This document shows, piece after piece, positions 18,161-26,752 of a DNA stretch of 64,000 nucleotides. The stretch comes from Arenimonas oryziterrae DSM 21050 = YC6267. GTDB lineage: Bacteria; Pseudomonadota; Gammaproteobacteria; Xanthomonadales; Xanthomonadaceae. The stretch spans positions 62,001-126,000 of the forward strand of contig NZ_ATVD01000006.1 in the NCBI RefSeq assembly GCF_000420545.1, written 5' to 3'. Each line of letters opens with the position of its first letter. Position 1 is the first letter of the stretch. The position numbers were made by a program, and so were the translations under genes. Below the pieces are notes generated by a model. It had not been told where the DNA came from and ran no database searches. It saw only the letters and a program-made list of their open reading frames with translations.

Positions 18161-18172
18161 GGGAGAGCTGTC

Positions 18173-19120
18173 ATGTTCCGTTCCGTGAAACTGGCTTCGA
18201 TCGTGTTTGGCTCGGTGGTGCTGTTGACGGCCCCCGTTGTTCTCGCCAGCGGCTCGCCTTCCGGCGGTACGACGGCTGCGAGCCCGCGCCCTAGCATGAG
18301 CGCGCCGGATTTCGACGTGAACGTCGAATTCAAGAAAGGCGTCGAAGCCCTGCAGGCGCAGCAGTTCAAGGAAGCCGACCGCGCGTTCGGCCGCGTGCTC
18401 GAGGTCATTCCGCGCGACGCCAACACCAATTTCCTGCAGGGCATGGCCCGCGCCGGCCTGGGCAAGCCCAAGGACGCGCGCCGCTACTACGAAAAGGCCA
18501 TCAAGTACGACGACAACCTGATCCTCGCGCACCAGGAGCTGGGCATCACCCTGGCCAAGCTCGGCGAAACCGACAAGGCCAAGGCCGTGCTCGAAGACCT
18601 GAAAAAACGCGCCGCCGTCTGCGCAAACACCTGCCCTCAGGCTGGCGATCTCGCTGTGGCAGTGCCGGCCGTGGAAGCGGCGCTCGGTGCCGCACCGCCG
18701 ACCTCGCAGGTCGCGCCGAGCACGGCGGACTTCCTGTTCGCCAGCGCCGAGCGCGGCGACAACGCGTATCTGGATGCGGTCGCTCTGATCAACCAGAAGC
18801 GCTACGAAGACGCCATCGTTGCGCTCAACACGTCCGCGCGCGTGCTCGGCCCGCATCCGGACATCCTCACCTACCTGGGTTTCGCCAATCGCAAGCTCGG
18901 TCGTTATGAGCTCGCCGAAAGTTATTACCGGCAGGCGCTCGACGCGGCGCCCGGTCATCTGGGCGCGACCGAGTATTACGGCGAACTCATGGTCGAACGC
19001 GGCGATCTGGCCGGCGCGCGCCGCATGCTCGCCAAACTCGAGCACAGCTGCCGATTCGGCTGCGCCCAGGCCGACGAATTGCGCCGATGGATCACGGCCG
19101 CCACGCCCGACGCCTCCTGA
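18173..19120 (+). CDS. Secreted tetratricopeptide-repeat protein
   Basis: A 315-residue protein with a signal peptide (cleavage near VLASG). There are at least four TPR units: two around residues 50-125 (VEFKKGVEALQAQQFKEADR, NTNFLQGMARAGLGKPKDAR, LAHQELGITLAKLGETDKAK) and two around 195-275 (ALINQKRYEDAIVAL, LTYLGFANRKLGRYELAESY, ATEYYGELMVERGDLAGAR). A Cys-containing linker (AAVCANTCPQAG) separates the two sets, and two more Cys lie near the C-terminus (CRFGCAQ), so disulfides are possible. It overlaps the following cytochrome-c-like gene by 34 nt and is probably cotranscribed with it. It is likely a periplasmic scaffold; partner unknown. Confidence 0.85.
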   Translation: MFRSVKLASIVFGSVVLLTAPVVLASGSPSGGTTAASPRPSMSAPDFDVNVEFKKGVEALQAQQFKEADRAFGRVLEVIPRDANTNFLQGMARAGLGKPKDARRYYEKAIKYDDNLILAHQELGITLAKLGETDKAKAVLEDLKKRAAVCANTCPQAGDLAVAVPAVEAALGAAPPTSQVAPSTADFLFASAERGDNAYLDAVALINQKRYEDAIVALNTSARVLGPHPDILTYLGFANRKLGRYELAESYYRQALDAAPGHLGATEYYGELMVERGDLAGARRMLAKLEHSCRFGCAQADELRRWITAATPDAS

Positions 19121-20046
19121 TCGGTGGCTGGCTCGCGGGCGTCGCGCTGATCGCGGCGGCCGCGACACAGTCGCCGCTGCGCGCGGCGCGCTGGTTGCCG
19201 GCCGATCGCCAGGCGCAAGCGCTCGCCCAGGAACCGAGCGAATGCCTGACGCCGGCCGCGAATGCGGCAGAAGCGCAACGCATCGCGATCGGACGCGCCG
19301 CCTTCCGCACACCCCTGCTGCTCGGTGGCCAGGCCGCGCGCGTTGGGCTGTCGTGCAGCAGTTGTCATCGCAACGGGCGCGGTAACCCGGATTTTTCCTT
19401 TCCGGGATTTTCGGGACCGCCGGGCACGGCGGATGTCACCTCGTCGCTGATGAGTTCGCATCGTGGCGACGGCGTGGACAATCCGACACCGATTCCCGAT
19501 CTCAGCGGCCCGCCGCAGGCGTTGAAGATTTCCCGCGATCCGGCGACGCGTGCGCTGGAAAATTTCATCCGTGGCTTGATCGTCGAGGAGTTCGACGGTC
19601 CGGAGCCGAGCACCGCAACGCTTGACGGCCTGGCGATCTATGTCCGCGCTCTGTCGCCGCAGGCCTGTCCGGCGGAACCTGTGCAGGCGATCGATCTTGC
19701 GCATGCGCTGTCGGATGCGCGCGCGGCCGCCGTCGCCGCGCAATCCGCACTCGCGGCAAAAGACGCCGTCACGGCGCGCCTGATGGTCGCCAGTGCGCGC
19801 TCGGCGCTGGGCCGGATCGACGAACGTTACGCGGGGCAGGCGCTTGCTGCCGATCGCGAGGGCGTGCGTGAAGCGGACCAGGAACTCGCGCAGATCCAGC
19901 TGGCCATCGACAGCCGGCGCGCGAACACTTCCTTGCGAATCACCGCCTGGCTCGCCGCCATGCCGCGCTGGACCGCCGCACTGGAACGCGACGAAGCCCA
20001 GTCCCTGTTCAACGCGCAGCGTCTCGCCACCACCGCGGCGAACTGA
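19087..20046 (+). CDS. Exported cytochrome-c-like protein
   Basis: A 319-residue protein with an N-terminal signal or anchor (about 10-28). A single heme-c motif CSSCH lies in VGLSCSSCHRNGRGNPDF, followed by a region resembling di-heme peroxidase/MauG-type proteins (PIPDLSGPPQALKISRDP, LDGLAIYVRALSP). Only one CxxCH is present, and the C-terminal third (about 215-315) is Ala/Arg-rich helix without heme sites, so it is not a complete di-heme peroxidase. The start lies 34 nt inside the TPR gene; this is a long overlap but homology-like sequence begins early enough to support it. A role in periplasmic electron transfer is inferred. Confidence 0.78.
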   Translation: MDHGRHARRLLIGGWLAGVALIAAAATQSPLRAARWLPADRQAQALAQEPSECLTPAANAAEAQRIAIGRAAFRTPLLLGGQAARVGLSCSSCHRNGRGNPDFSFPGFSGPPGTADVTSSLMSSHRGDGVDNPTPIPDLSGPPQALKISRDPATRALENFIRGLIVEEFDGPEPSTATLDGLAIYVRALSPQACPAEPVQAIDLAHALSDARAAAVAAQSALAAKDAVTARLMVASARSALGRIDERYAGQALAADREGVREADQELAQIQLAIDSRRANTSLRITAWLAAMPRWTAALERDEAQSLFNAQRLATTAAN

Positions 20047-20073
20047 CGCGCCTGTTCGGCGACCGGCGACGAC

Positions 20074-20913
20074 TCAAGCGCGCGTGTCGAGCCAGCGCGT
20101 GAGCGCGGCGATGACCGTGTCGCGTTCGGGTTCGTTGAAGATTTCGTGGAACATCGCCGGGAAAACCTGCGTCTGCACGACCGCTGCCGGCGCGGCCGCC
20201 GAGAATGCCGCACTGCCCGCCGGCGACACGCAGCGATCGCTACCCGCGTACAGCAACAGCGTCGGCAGGCGCCACTGCGTTGCCTGCGCTTGCACCCATG
20301 CGCCGCCATCGAGAATGAAGCGCACCAGACGCGGCGAAATGCGGTCGTGCACATAGGGATCGCTGCGATACGCCTGCACGACCGTGGGGTCACGCGATAT
20401 CCAGGCTGGCTTGAGTCCATTGTTGACCGGCAGGTTCGGCGCCAGCGGCCCCAGCAAGGCAAGCAGGCCTCTCTGCAGACGGCTCATGCCCGGATCCAGG
20501 GCCGGTGAGCTCAGCACGAGCGCGCTGACTGCGCGATACCAGGACGCGCGATCTTCGGCGAACTCCTCGGCGACGAAGCGCGCGCAGATCAAGCCGCCCA
20601 TGCTGTGCCCGAGCAGGATCAGCGGCGCCGGCGCGGTGGCACGCACATGATCGATGACCTGCGCGAGATCCTGCAGCAGATCATCGGCCTGTCTCAGCCG
20701 TCCTTTTGGACCCGTGCTGCGGCCGTGACCGCGCTGGTCGTAACCGACCACATTCCAGCCCTGCGCATTGAGCACAGCGGCCAGGCCGGCGTAGCGACCG
20801 ATATGCTCGCCCAGCCCATGCACGATCAGCACCGTGCCGCGGCGCTCGCCGCCGGCGGGCCATTGCTCCAGATGCAGGGTGAGGTTGTCGCGCGTACGCA
20901 GGGTGTCGTGCAT
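20074..20913 (-). CDS. Alpha/beta hydrolase, monoacylglycerol-lipase-like
   Basis: A 279-residue serine hydrolase of the Hydrolase_4 family. The nucleophile elbow is GHSMGG (Ser104), the oxyanion-hole region VHGLGEH, the acid in LLYAGSDRCVSP and the catalytic His in MFHEIFNEP, all in the expected order. VVGYDQRGHGRS matches the lysophospholipase/monoacylglycerol lipase group. The open frame extends upstream to 21096, but only from MHDTLRTRDNLTLH (ATG at 20913) does it look like the family. It is divergent from the sigma-factor gene. No signal peptide is visible, so it is probably cytoplasmic. Confidence 0.88.
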   Translation of the reverse strand: MHDTLRTRDNLTLHLEQWPAGGERRGTVLIVHGLGEHIGRYAGLAAVLNAQGWNVVGYDQRGHGRSTGPKGRLRQADDLLQDLAQVIDHVRATAPAPLILLGHSMGGLICARFVAEEFAEDRASWYRAVSALVLSSPALDPGMSRLQRGLLALLGPLAPNLPVNNGLKPAWISRDPTVVQAYRSDPYVHDRISPRLVRFILDGGAWVQAQATQWRLPTLLLYAGSDRCVSPAGSAAFSAAAPAAVVQTQVFPAMFHEIFNEPERDTVIAALTRWLDTRA

Positions 20914-21059
20914 GGCCCAGTGTAGCCAATGACCACGCGCGTTCGGCGTGATGCCCGGGCGGCGGTTTCCCCGCATCCGGACCCGTGTGATATTTCGGCC
21001 TCGATGGGCGAATAACGCTTGTAGAGCCAGCCTGGCCCCTTCCCGAGCCCCCGGAGCGC

Positions 21060-21578
21060 ATGAGCCAACCCACCGACCCCGACCGCTTCCTTGCACAGCT
21101 CGAGCAGCACAAAGGCATCCTCTACACGGTCGCCAATGCCTACTGCCAGCGGCGCGAGGATCGCGGCGATCTCATCCAGGAAATGGTCGTCGAACTATGG
21201 CGCGCGTATCCGTCGTTCGACGGCCGCGCGGCGTTTTCGACCTTCATGCACCGCATCGCGGTGAACGTGGCGATTTCGGTGTTCCGCGGCGAAAGCCGGC
21301 GCATCCGCGATGCCTTGCCGATCGAGGAGTTCGGCATGGACCTGGCCGCTGCCGACCGCGTGCGCGATGCCGACAGCGACGATCTGCACGCCCTGCACCA
21401 GCTGATCTCGCGCCTGGACGAAACCAATCGCGCCTTGATCCTGCTTTATCTCGAAGGCTACGGGCAGGACGACATCGCCGAGATGATCGGCCTGACGGCG
21501 ACCAATGTCGCCACGCGCATCAATCGCATCAAACAGAGGCTGCAGCGCGACTACGCCGCCTCGGAGGACTTCGCATGA
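21060..21578 (+). CDS. Sigma-70 family (ECF-type) RNA polymerase sigma factor
   Basis: A 172-residue sigma factor. Region 2 (about 10-85) includes DLIQEMVVELWRAYPSFDGRAAFSTFMHRIAVNVA, with the core-binding and -10-recognition helices. Region 4 (about 115-170) includes LILLYLEGYGQDDIAEMIGLTATNVATRINRIKQRL, the helix-turn-helix for -35 recognition. Its last codons overlap the ATG of a large membrane protein (ATGA), which is therefore its likely regulatory partner, although that protein has no zinc-binding anti-sigma domain. The promoter specificity is unknown. Confidence 0.92.
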   Translation: MSQPTDPDRFLAQLEQHKGILYTVANAYCQRREDRGDLIQEMVVELWRAYPSFDGRAAFSTFMHRIAVNVAISVFRGESRRIRDALPIEEFGMDLAAADRVRDADSDDLHALHQLISRLDETNRALILLYLEGYGQDDIAEMIGLTATNVATRINRIKQRLQRDYAASEDFA

Positions 21579-22846
21579 CCGGACTCGATCTCGACGCGCT
21601 GCGCGGCCGCTGGGCCGCCAGCCAGCGCAAGCAGGACGAACAACTCACGCTGGACGTCGCGGCCGTGCGTGCCGCACTGGCCGGTCGCACGACGGCGGCG
21701 TTCCGTCGGCATTCGCGCTGGCTGCTTGCCGGTCTGGTGGCGGGCAGCGCGTGCCTGGCGCTGTTGCTCGCCTTTGTCGTGTCGCACCGCCACGACGCGG
21801 TCTACCTGCTCGCTTCCCTGCCCCTGCTCGCCCTGGTGCTCGCCGAACTTGTCGTCGATGTGCGCCAGTGGCGCGACATCGCGCAGCTGGACCTGTCCGC
21901 ACCCGTGCTGCAGGTGCGCGCGCGGCTCGACGCCGTGCGTACACGGCGTCTGGCGATGACCCGATGGATCCTGCTGACCTCGGTGGGTCTGTGGCTGCCG
22001 GCAATCGCGGTGACGCTCAAGGGCCTGTTCGGTGCGGATCTGTTGCGCGGTCTGCATCCGAGCGTGGTCTGGGTGAATCTCGCGGTCGGTTTGCTCTTCA
22101 TTCCGATCGCCTGGGCGATCGCGCGCTGGATCAGCCGGCGCTATGCCACGCGTCCGGGCTATGAAAGCTTTCTCGACGACGCGGCTGGCCGCAGCTGGAG
22201 TCAGGCGCGCCACGCCTTCGACGCCAACCAGCGTTTCGAAGACACGCTCGAGGCGGGCGGCGCCGAACTCGCGCTGCACAAGACCCGCACGCACGCCGCC
22301 CTGCCCGCCGAACTCGCGTCGCCCCTGCGCGCGCTCAAGCGCCGGCTGCAGCTCGCGGTCGCCGTGTTCTCGGTGCTGCTGCTGGCCAATGGTCTGTTCA
22401 ATGCCCTGCACGGCGGCGACGCGGCGGTCCTGGTGCCGAGCATCAGCCTGCATCTGGTCTGGGTGATCAACATGGTCGCGGCCTGCGTGCATCTGGCGCG
22501 TGTGGCAAGGCTCGACTTCGCGGCATCGGATGCGGTGCTGCGCGAGCAGCTGCTCGCACTGGCCTCGCTGCGCGCCCGGGTCGGACGCGCGATGCTGGCG
22601 GCATCGCCGGTGCTCGGGCTGCTGCTGGCTCAGGTGCTGGTCGAGGCGGTCGCGCACACGAATCTGCTTTTGTCCGTATCGGCGTGGCCGCGCGGGGCGA
22701 TCCTCGTCGTGGCGGTGCTCGCGAGTGCCTGGCTGATCCGTCGGGCCGGACGCGACCCGGTGGGCTTCTTGCCCGGCGCGGTGAACGCGCTGAGCTTCGG
22801 CGCGATCGGCCGCACGCAGGCCCTGCTGGCCAAACTGCCGGACTGA
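21575..22846 (+). CDS. Polytopic membrane protein coupled to the sigma factor
   Basis: A 423-residue protein. A cytoplasmic N-terminus of about 45 residues (MTGLDLDALRGRWAASQRKQ) precedes about eight hydrophobic segments arranged in three groups, with two soluble stretches between them (about 95-130 and 190-250). I recognise no family. The ATG overlaps the sigma-factor stop, and the short basic-amphipathic N-terminus could be the sigma-binding part of an unconventional anti-sigma factor; this is inference from context. An upstream in-frame extension lies inside the sigma gene and is rejected. Confidence 0.75.
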   Translation: MTGLDLDALRGRWAASQRKQDEQLTLDVAAVRAALAGRTTAAFRRHSRWLLAGLVAGSACLALLLAFVVSHRHDAVYLLASLPLLALVLAELVVDVRQWRDIAQLDLSAPVLQVRARLDAVRTRRLAMTRWILLTSVGLWLPAIAVTLKGLFGADLLRGLHPSVVWVNLAVGLLFIPIAWAIARWISRRYATRPGYESFLDDAAGRSWSQARHAFDANQRFEDTLEAGGAELALHKTRTHAALPAELASPLRALKRRLQLAVAVFSVLLLANGLFNALHGGDAAVLVPSISLHLVWVINMVAACVHLARVARLDFAASDAVLREQLLALASLRARVGRAMLAASPVLGLLLAQVLVEAVAHTNLLLSVSAWPRGAILVVAVLASAWLIRRAGRDPVGFLPGAVNALSFGAIGRTQALLAKLPD

Positions 22847-22932
22847 GCACAGGCGCGGAGTGACGTTCGCGCTTTGCGCCCATGCACGGGGGCGCCTATG
22901 CTCGGCTCCCTGTCCATCGTCGGGAGTGCGTC

Positions 22933-25047
22933 ATGTCTGCGAGCCGGTTTCGACACCCTGCCCTGCTGCTCGCTGGAGCAGCCCTGCTGAGCGGCCTGGC
23001 GGCCTGCGGAAAAACCGACGTGCCGGCAACGCCGGCGGCGACGCCCGCGCCGGTTGCCGCGGCCAAACCCACGCTCGGCAGCTTCGGCTTCGACAGCGCG
23101 GGCATGGACCGCACTGCGGCGCCCGGCGACGACTTCTTCACCTACGCCAACGGCAACTGGTTCAAGACCACGGAAATCCCCGCCGACCGCTCCAGCTACA
23201 ACAGCTTCACCGTTCTGACCGAAAAGGCGCTGACGCGCACGCGCGCGATCATCGAAGAAGCCGCCGCCAATGCCACGGCAACCGGCGAGACGAAAAAGAT
23301 CGGCGACTACTACACGGCCTACATGGACGAAGCCGGCATCGAAGCCAAGGGCATCGCGCCGATCCAGCCCGAACTCGCGGCGATCGCCGCGATCAAGGAC
23401 AAGGCCGGCTTGGCGCAGGCGATCGGCGGCAGCCTGCGCGCCGATGTCGATCTGCTGAACTCCACCAACTACTACACCAATCGCCTGTTCGGCCTGTGGG
23501 TCTCGCAGGATCTGAACCAGCCCACGCAATATGCGCCGTACCTGGTGCAGGGTGGCCTGGGCTTGCCTGATCGCGATTTCTATCTCGAGGGCGGGCGCTT
23601 CGAAGGCCTGCGCAAGAAATATCGCGACCACATCGCGACGGTGCTGGCGCTGGCCAACATCGCCGATCCGACCGCGAAGGCCGATCGCATCCTCGCGCTG
23701 GAAACGGCGATCGCGCGCGTGCATGCGACCCAGCTCGACACCAACGACGTCAAGAAAGGCGCAAACACCTGGTCGCGTGCGGATTTCGCGGCGAAGGCCC
23801 CGGGCCTGGACTGGGATGCGTTCTTCGCCAGCGCGAATCTGTCCGCGCAGCCGCAGTTCATCGTCTGGCAGCCCGGCGCGGTCAGCGGCATCGCCAAGCT
23901 CACTGCCGCGCAGCCGCTCGACACCTGGAAGGACTACCTGACGTTCCACGCCCTGGACCGATCGGCCGGCGTGCTGCCGAAGGCGTTCGCCGATGAAGCG
24001 TTCTCGTTCTACGGCCAGACGCTCAACGGCACGCCGCAGCAGCAGGATCGCTGGAAGCGCGCGGTCAACGCCGTCGACGGCGCGCTCGGCGAAGCGGTCG
24101 GCAAGATCTATGTCGAGCGCCATTTCAACGCCGCGACCAAGGCGCGTGCCGATGCGATGGTGCAGGACATCCTCACCGCGTTCGGCAAGCGCATCGACCG
24201 CGTGGAATGGATGACGCCGGAAACCAAGGCCCATGCCAAGGCCAAGCTCGCCGGCCTGCAGGTCGGCATGGGCTATCCGTCGACGTGGCGCGACTATTCC
24301 GCGCTCGACATCCGCGCCGGCGACGCGCTCGGCAATGCGCAGCGCGCCAGCCTGTTCGAATACCAGCGCAACATCGCCAAGCTCGGCAAGCCGGTTGATC
24401 GCGGCGAGTGGTATCTGCTGCCGCAGGAAGTGAATGCGCTGAACATTCCGCTGGAGAACCGCCTGATCTTTCCGGCCGCGATCCTGGAAGCGCCGTTCTT
24501 CGACGGTGCCGCCGACGATGCAGTCAACTACGGCGCGATCGGCGCGGTGATCGGCCATGAGATCACGCACAGCTTCGATTCCAGCGGCGCCCTGTTCGAC
24601 GAAAGCGGCCGTCTGGCGAACTGGTGGACGCCGGAAGACCTGAAGAAATTCGAAGCCGCGGGTGCCGCGCTGGCCGCGCAGTACGACGGCTATCGTCCGT
24701 TCCCGGATCTGGCGGTCAACGGCAAGCTAACGCTCGGCGAGAACATCGCCGACGTCGCCGGTCTGGCGACCGCGTACGACGCCTACCGCCTGCGTCAGGA
24801 AGGCAAACCGGCGCAGACGCTCGACGGCTTCACGCCCGATCAGCGCTTCTTCCTGGGCTTCGCCCAGGCCTGGCGCACGAAGGCGCGCGAACCGGCCCTG
24901 CGCAACAGCATCCTCACCGGCGTGCACGCCCCCGGCCAGTACCGCGCGGAAACCGTGCGCAACCAGGACGCCTGGTACGCCGCCTTCGACGTGAAGCCCG
25001 AGCAGCAGCGCTATCTGGCGCCGGAGAAGCGGGTCAAGGTGTGGTGA
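22933..25047 (+). CDS. M13-family (neprilysin/PepO-like) zinc metallopeptidase, lipoprotein
   Basis: A 704-residue peptidase. The N-terminus has a lipobox (LLSGLAACGK), so the mature enzyme should be lipid-anchored in the periplasm or outer membrane. The N-terminal M13 domain starts with FDSAGMDRTAAPGDDFFTYANGNW. The catalytic domain has the substrate-binding NALN segment, the zinc motif HEITH (His542, Glu543, His546), and the third ligand in GENIADVAGL. The C-terminus (VRNQDAWYAAFDV, then the terminal VKVW) is the family's typical end. ATG at 22933 follows GGGAGTG. Family members cut oligopeptides; the physiological role here is unknown. Confidence 0.94.
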   Translation: MSASRFRHPALLLAGAALLSGLAACGKTDVPATPAATPAPVAAAKPTLGSFGFDSAGMDRTAAPGDDFFTYANGNWFKTTEIPADRSSYNSFTVLTEKALTRTRAIIEEAAANATATGETKKIGDYYTAYMDEAGIEAKGIAPIQPELAAIAAIKDKAGLAQAIGGSLRADVDLLNSTNYYTNRLFGLWVSQDLNQPTQYAPYLVQGGLGLPDRDFYLEGGRFEGLRKKYRDHIATVLALANIADPTAKADRILALETAIARVHATQLDTNDVKKGANTWSRADFAAKAPGLDWDAFFASANLSAQPQFIVWQPGAVSGIAKLTAAQPLDTWKDYLTFHALDRSAGVLPKAFADEAFSFYGQTLNGTPQQQDRWKRAVNAVDGALGEAVGKIYVERHFNAATKARADAMVQDILTAFGKRIDRVEWMTPETKAHAKAKLAGLQVGMGYPSTWRDYSALDIRAGDALGNAQRASLFEYQRNIAKLGKPVDRGEWYLLPQEVNALNIPLENRLIFPAAILEAPFFDGAADDAVNYGAIGAVIGHEITHSFDSSGALFDESGRLANWWTPEDLKKFEAAGAALAAQYDGYRPFPDLAVNGKLTLGENIADVAGLATAYDAYRLRQEGKPAQTLDGFTPDQRFFLGFAQAWRTKAREPALRNSILTGVHAPGQYRAETVRNQDAWYAAFDVKPEQQRYLAPEKRVKVW

Positions 25048-25086
25048 TATCCCGGTAGGTTCACGGGAGACACCGATGGCGGAGAA

Positions 25087-25118
25087 GGCCAGGTTCGTTC
25101 CGAAGAACGAACCTGGCC
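25087..25118. terminator. Perfect 14-bp hairpin between convergent genes
   Basis: The arms 25087-25100 and 25105-25118 are perfectly complementary around a CGAA tetraloop. It lies 40 nt after the M13 peptidase stop and 11 nt before the end of the convergent beta-barrel gene. Neither side has a clear T-run, so it may act as a bidirectional terminator or an mRNA 3'-end stabiliser. Confidence 0.6.
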
Positions 25119-25128
25119 GGCCTCGCGA

Positions 25129-25869
25129 CTAGAAGTGGTAGTTCACGCCGAGACGGATGAGGTTGCCCTTGTTTTCCCAGGTGTAGCGCATCTGGAACGG
25201 CGGCAACGCAGGCGCGGCGTCGGCCACCAGGGTCTCGGTGCCGAGGCGGTAACGCATCGCTTCGAGCTTGAACGAGAAACGCTCCGTCGCTTTCCATTCG
25301 GCACCCAGGCCGAAGACCGTGCCGGTCTGCGAGTTGTCCTTCACGCCGGTATAGGTCGTCGTGCCGGTCGGACGGAAGTCGGTGACGGCGGTGTTCTTGA
25401 TGTTGGCGTCGGCGAAACCGCCGGTGGCGTAGAACGCCCACGCGTCATTGGCATAACCCAGACGCAGACGCATCGTGGAGAAGCTGCGCATGTCCGCGGT
25501 CGCGCTGATGTAGCCGGCGCCGGGGAAGGGCGTGCCGTTGTTCTGCACGATCGGCGTGCTGCGGGCGGCGCCATCGGCATTCGCCCAACCGATATCGGCC
25601 TCGAAACCGATCAGGAAGTGCTTGGTCTGCCAGTTGTAACCCAACTGCGCGCCGTAGACCGAACCGCTCGGGTCGGGCGTGAGCGTGGTCGGCCGGAGAT
25701 TCACGAAGGCGGTGGGGCTGGGCAGCGGGTCGAAGCGGGTATCGGCGGAACCGTTGGCGTGACCGGCGTTCAAGCCGACGTAGATGCCATCCCAGGCATC
25801 ATCCGCGGCCGCCGGGCCGGCAATGGCCAGACTCAGGGCAAGAAGCGACAAAGTGCAGGGCTTTTTCAT
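25129..25869 (-). CDS. Outer-membrane beta-barrel protein
   Basis: A 246-residue protein with a clear signal peptide (MKKPCTLSLLALSLAIAGPAAADD). The mature part shows alternating amphipathic strands with typical motifs (GIYVGLNAGHANG, YGAQLGYNWQTKHFLIGFEADIGWAN, MRLRLGYANDAWAFYATGGFA) and ends in LIRLGVNYHF, a C-terminal Phe suited to the Bam machinery. It is an eight-strand OMP_b-brl/porin-like family member as in Omp25 proteins. Function is not assigned. It is a stand-alone gene. Confidence 0.85.
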   Translation of the reverse strand: MKKPCTLSLLALSLAIAGPAAADDAWDGIYVGLNAGHANGSADTRFDPLPSPTAFVNLRPTTLTPDPSGSVYGAQLGYNWQTKHFLIGFEADIGWANADGAARSTPIVQNNGTPFPGAGYISATADMRSFSTMRLRLGYANDAWAFYATGGFADANIKNTAVTDFRPTGTTTYTGVKDNSQTGTVFGLGAEWKATERFSFKLEAMRYRLGTETLVADAAPALPPFQMRYTWENKGNLIRLGVNYHF

Positions 25870-26092
25870 GGTTTTTTCCCTTTCGTAAGAATCGGAATTG
25901 CTCCAACCCGAAAACCCCGGGACCTAGACCGCGACGGGGTGGTGCCGGTCCCCGACCGACACCTGGCTGGATCACCTGAGGCAAACGGCGGAGCCCGATG
26001 TGTAAGGACATCGGCCCCCCTCGCCCCGCGGCCAGACTACGCCAAACCAGGCGGTTTGCACGAGCGCGCGCGCCGGACCCGCGACCCGACGC

Positions 26093-26656
26093 CTAGGTAC
26101 GGGGACGACGGGGGCCGGGCGCGGACTGGCGGCCGGTCCGCGCATCCATCGCATCGATCCAGCCCGCGCGCGCGTCCGGAAACGCATCGGCGTAGGGCAC
26201 GTAGGGCTTGATGTCCAGGATCGGTGTGCCGTCGAGCAGATCGAGTCCACGCACACGCAGCCCGCCGTCCTCGACCGCCACCAGTTCCACCGCCGACAAG
26301 CCGATCGGATTGGGGCGATGCGGCGAGCGCGTGGCGAGCACGCTGCGCTTGCCGCCGCCGCGCGGCGGTTTCACTTCCGCCTTCCAGCCTTCGCTGCGAT
26401 GGAACACGAACACCAGCCAGAGGCGATCGAAACCGGCGAGATCGCGAAAGGCTTCGGCCGGAAAGCCGGCGATGAATTCGATGGTCGCCTCGGCCGCATC
26501 GCCGGTCTCGGTGCCGGCCACGACGGTGGACTGGTGCGGCGCATCGATGCGCCGCGCATACGGCGAGCGCACGACCGCGATCGGCTGCAGGGAAAACGCG
26601 GAGGCAGCGTCGGGCATGAGGTTCGGGCGCGGTGACGAGGTCCGGAATCTTGCCAC
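26093..26656 (-). CDS. trmO: tRNA (N6-threonylcarbamoyladenosine37-N6)-methyltransferase TrmO
   Basis: A 187-residue TsaA/TrmO-family protein. TrmO methylates t6A37 of tRNA(Thr) using SAM in a beta-barrel fold. Visible motifs are LQPIAVVRSPYARRIDAPHQ, FDRLWLVFVFHR, the signature SVLATRSPHRPNPIGLSAVEL and GTPILDIKPYVPYADAF. It is shorter than E. coli TrmO (235 residues) and stops soon after the core domain, so the C-terminal extension is missing. The GTG at 26656 is assumed; ATG at 26617 would remove 13 residues and is equally plausible. It is divergent from the following membrane-protein gene. Confidence 0.88.
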   Translation of the reverse strand: MARFRTSSPRPNLMPDAASAFSLQPIAVVRSPYARRIDAPHQSTVVAGTETGDAAEATIEFIAGFPAEAFRDLAGFDRLWLVFVFHRSEGWKAEVKPPRGGGKRSVLATRSPHRPNPIGLSAVELVAVEDGGLRVRGLDLLDGTPILDIKPYVPYADAFPDARAGWIDAMDARTGRQSAPGPRRPRT

Positions 26657-26689
26657 GTTCCCTCAAGCGACCCCTGCCATCAGTCAGTG

Positions 26690-26750
26690 GTGACAGACCC
26701 CGATCCTGCATGTATGTTTAACCAGACACGATATCCGGTAAACCAGACAC
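26690..26750 (+). promoter_or_regulatory. Promoter with two direct repeats, likely operator of the membrane-protein/XRE pair
   Basis: GTGACA (26690-26695) and TATGTT (26713-26718) are separated by 17 bp, a good sigma-70 arrangement. The 10-mer AACCAGACAC occurs at 26720-26729 and again at 26741-26750, 21 bp apart (two helical turns), just downstream of the -10 element and reaching the ATG at 26753. The second gene of the pair encodes an XRE-type repressor, so autoregulation by binding both repeats is a reasonable inference. Confidence 0.6.
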
Positions 26751-26752
26751 CC

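Noticed and set aside
20914-21096. N-terminal extension of the lipase-like hydrolase
   Set aside because: The extra 61 residues show no family similarity and overlap the start of the divergent sigma-factor gene.
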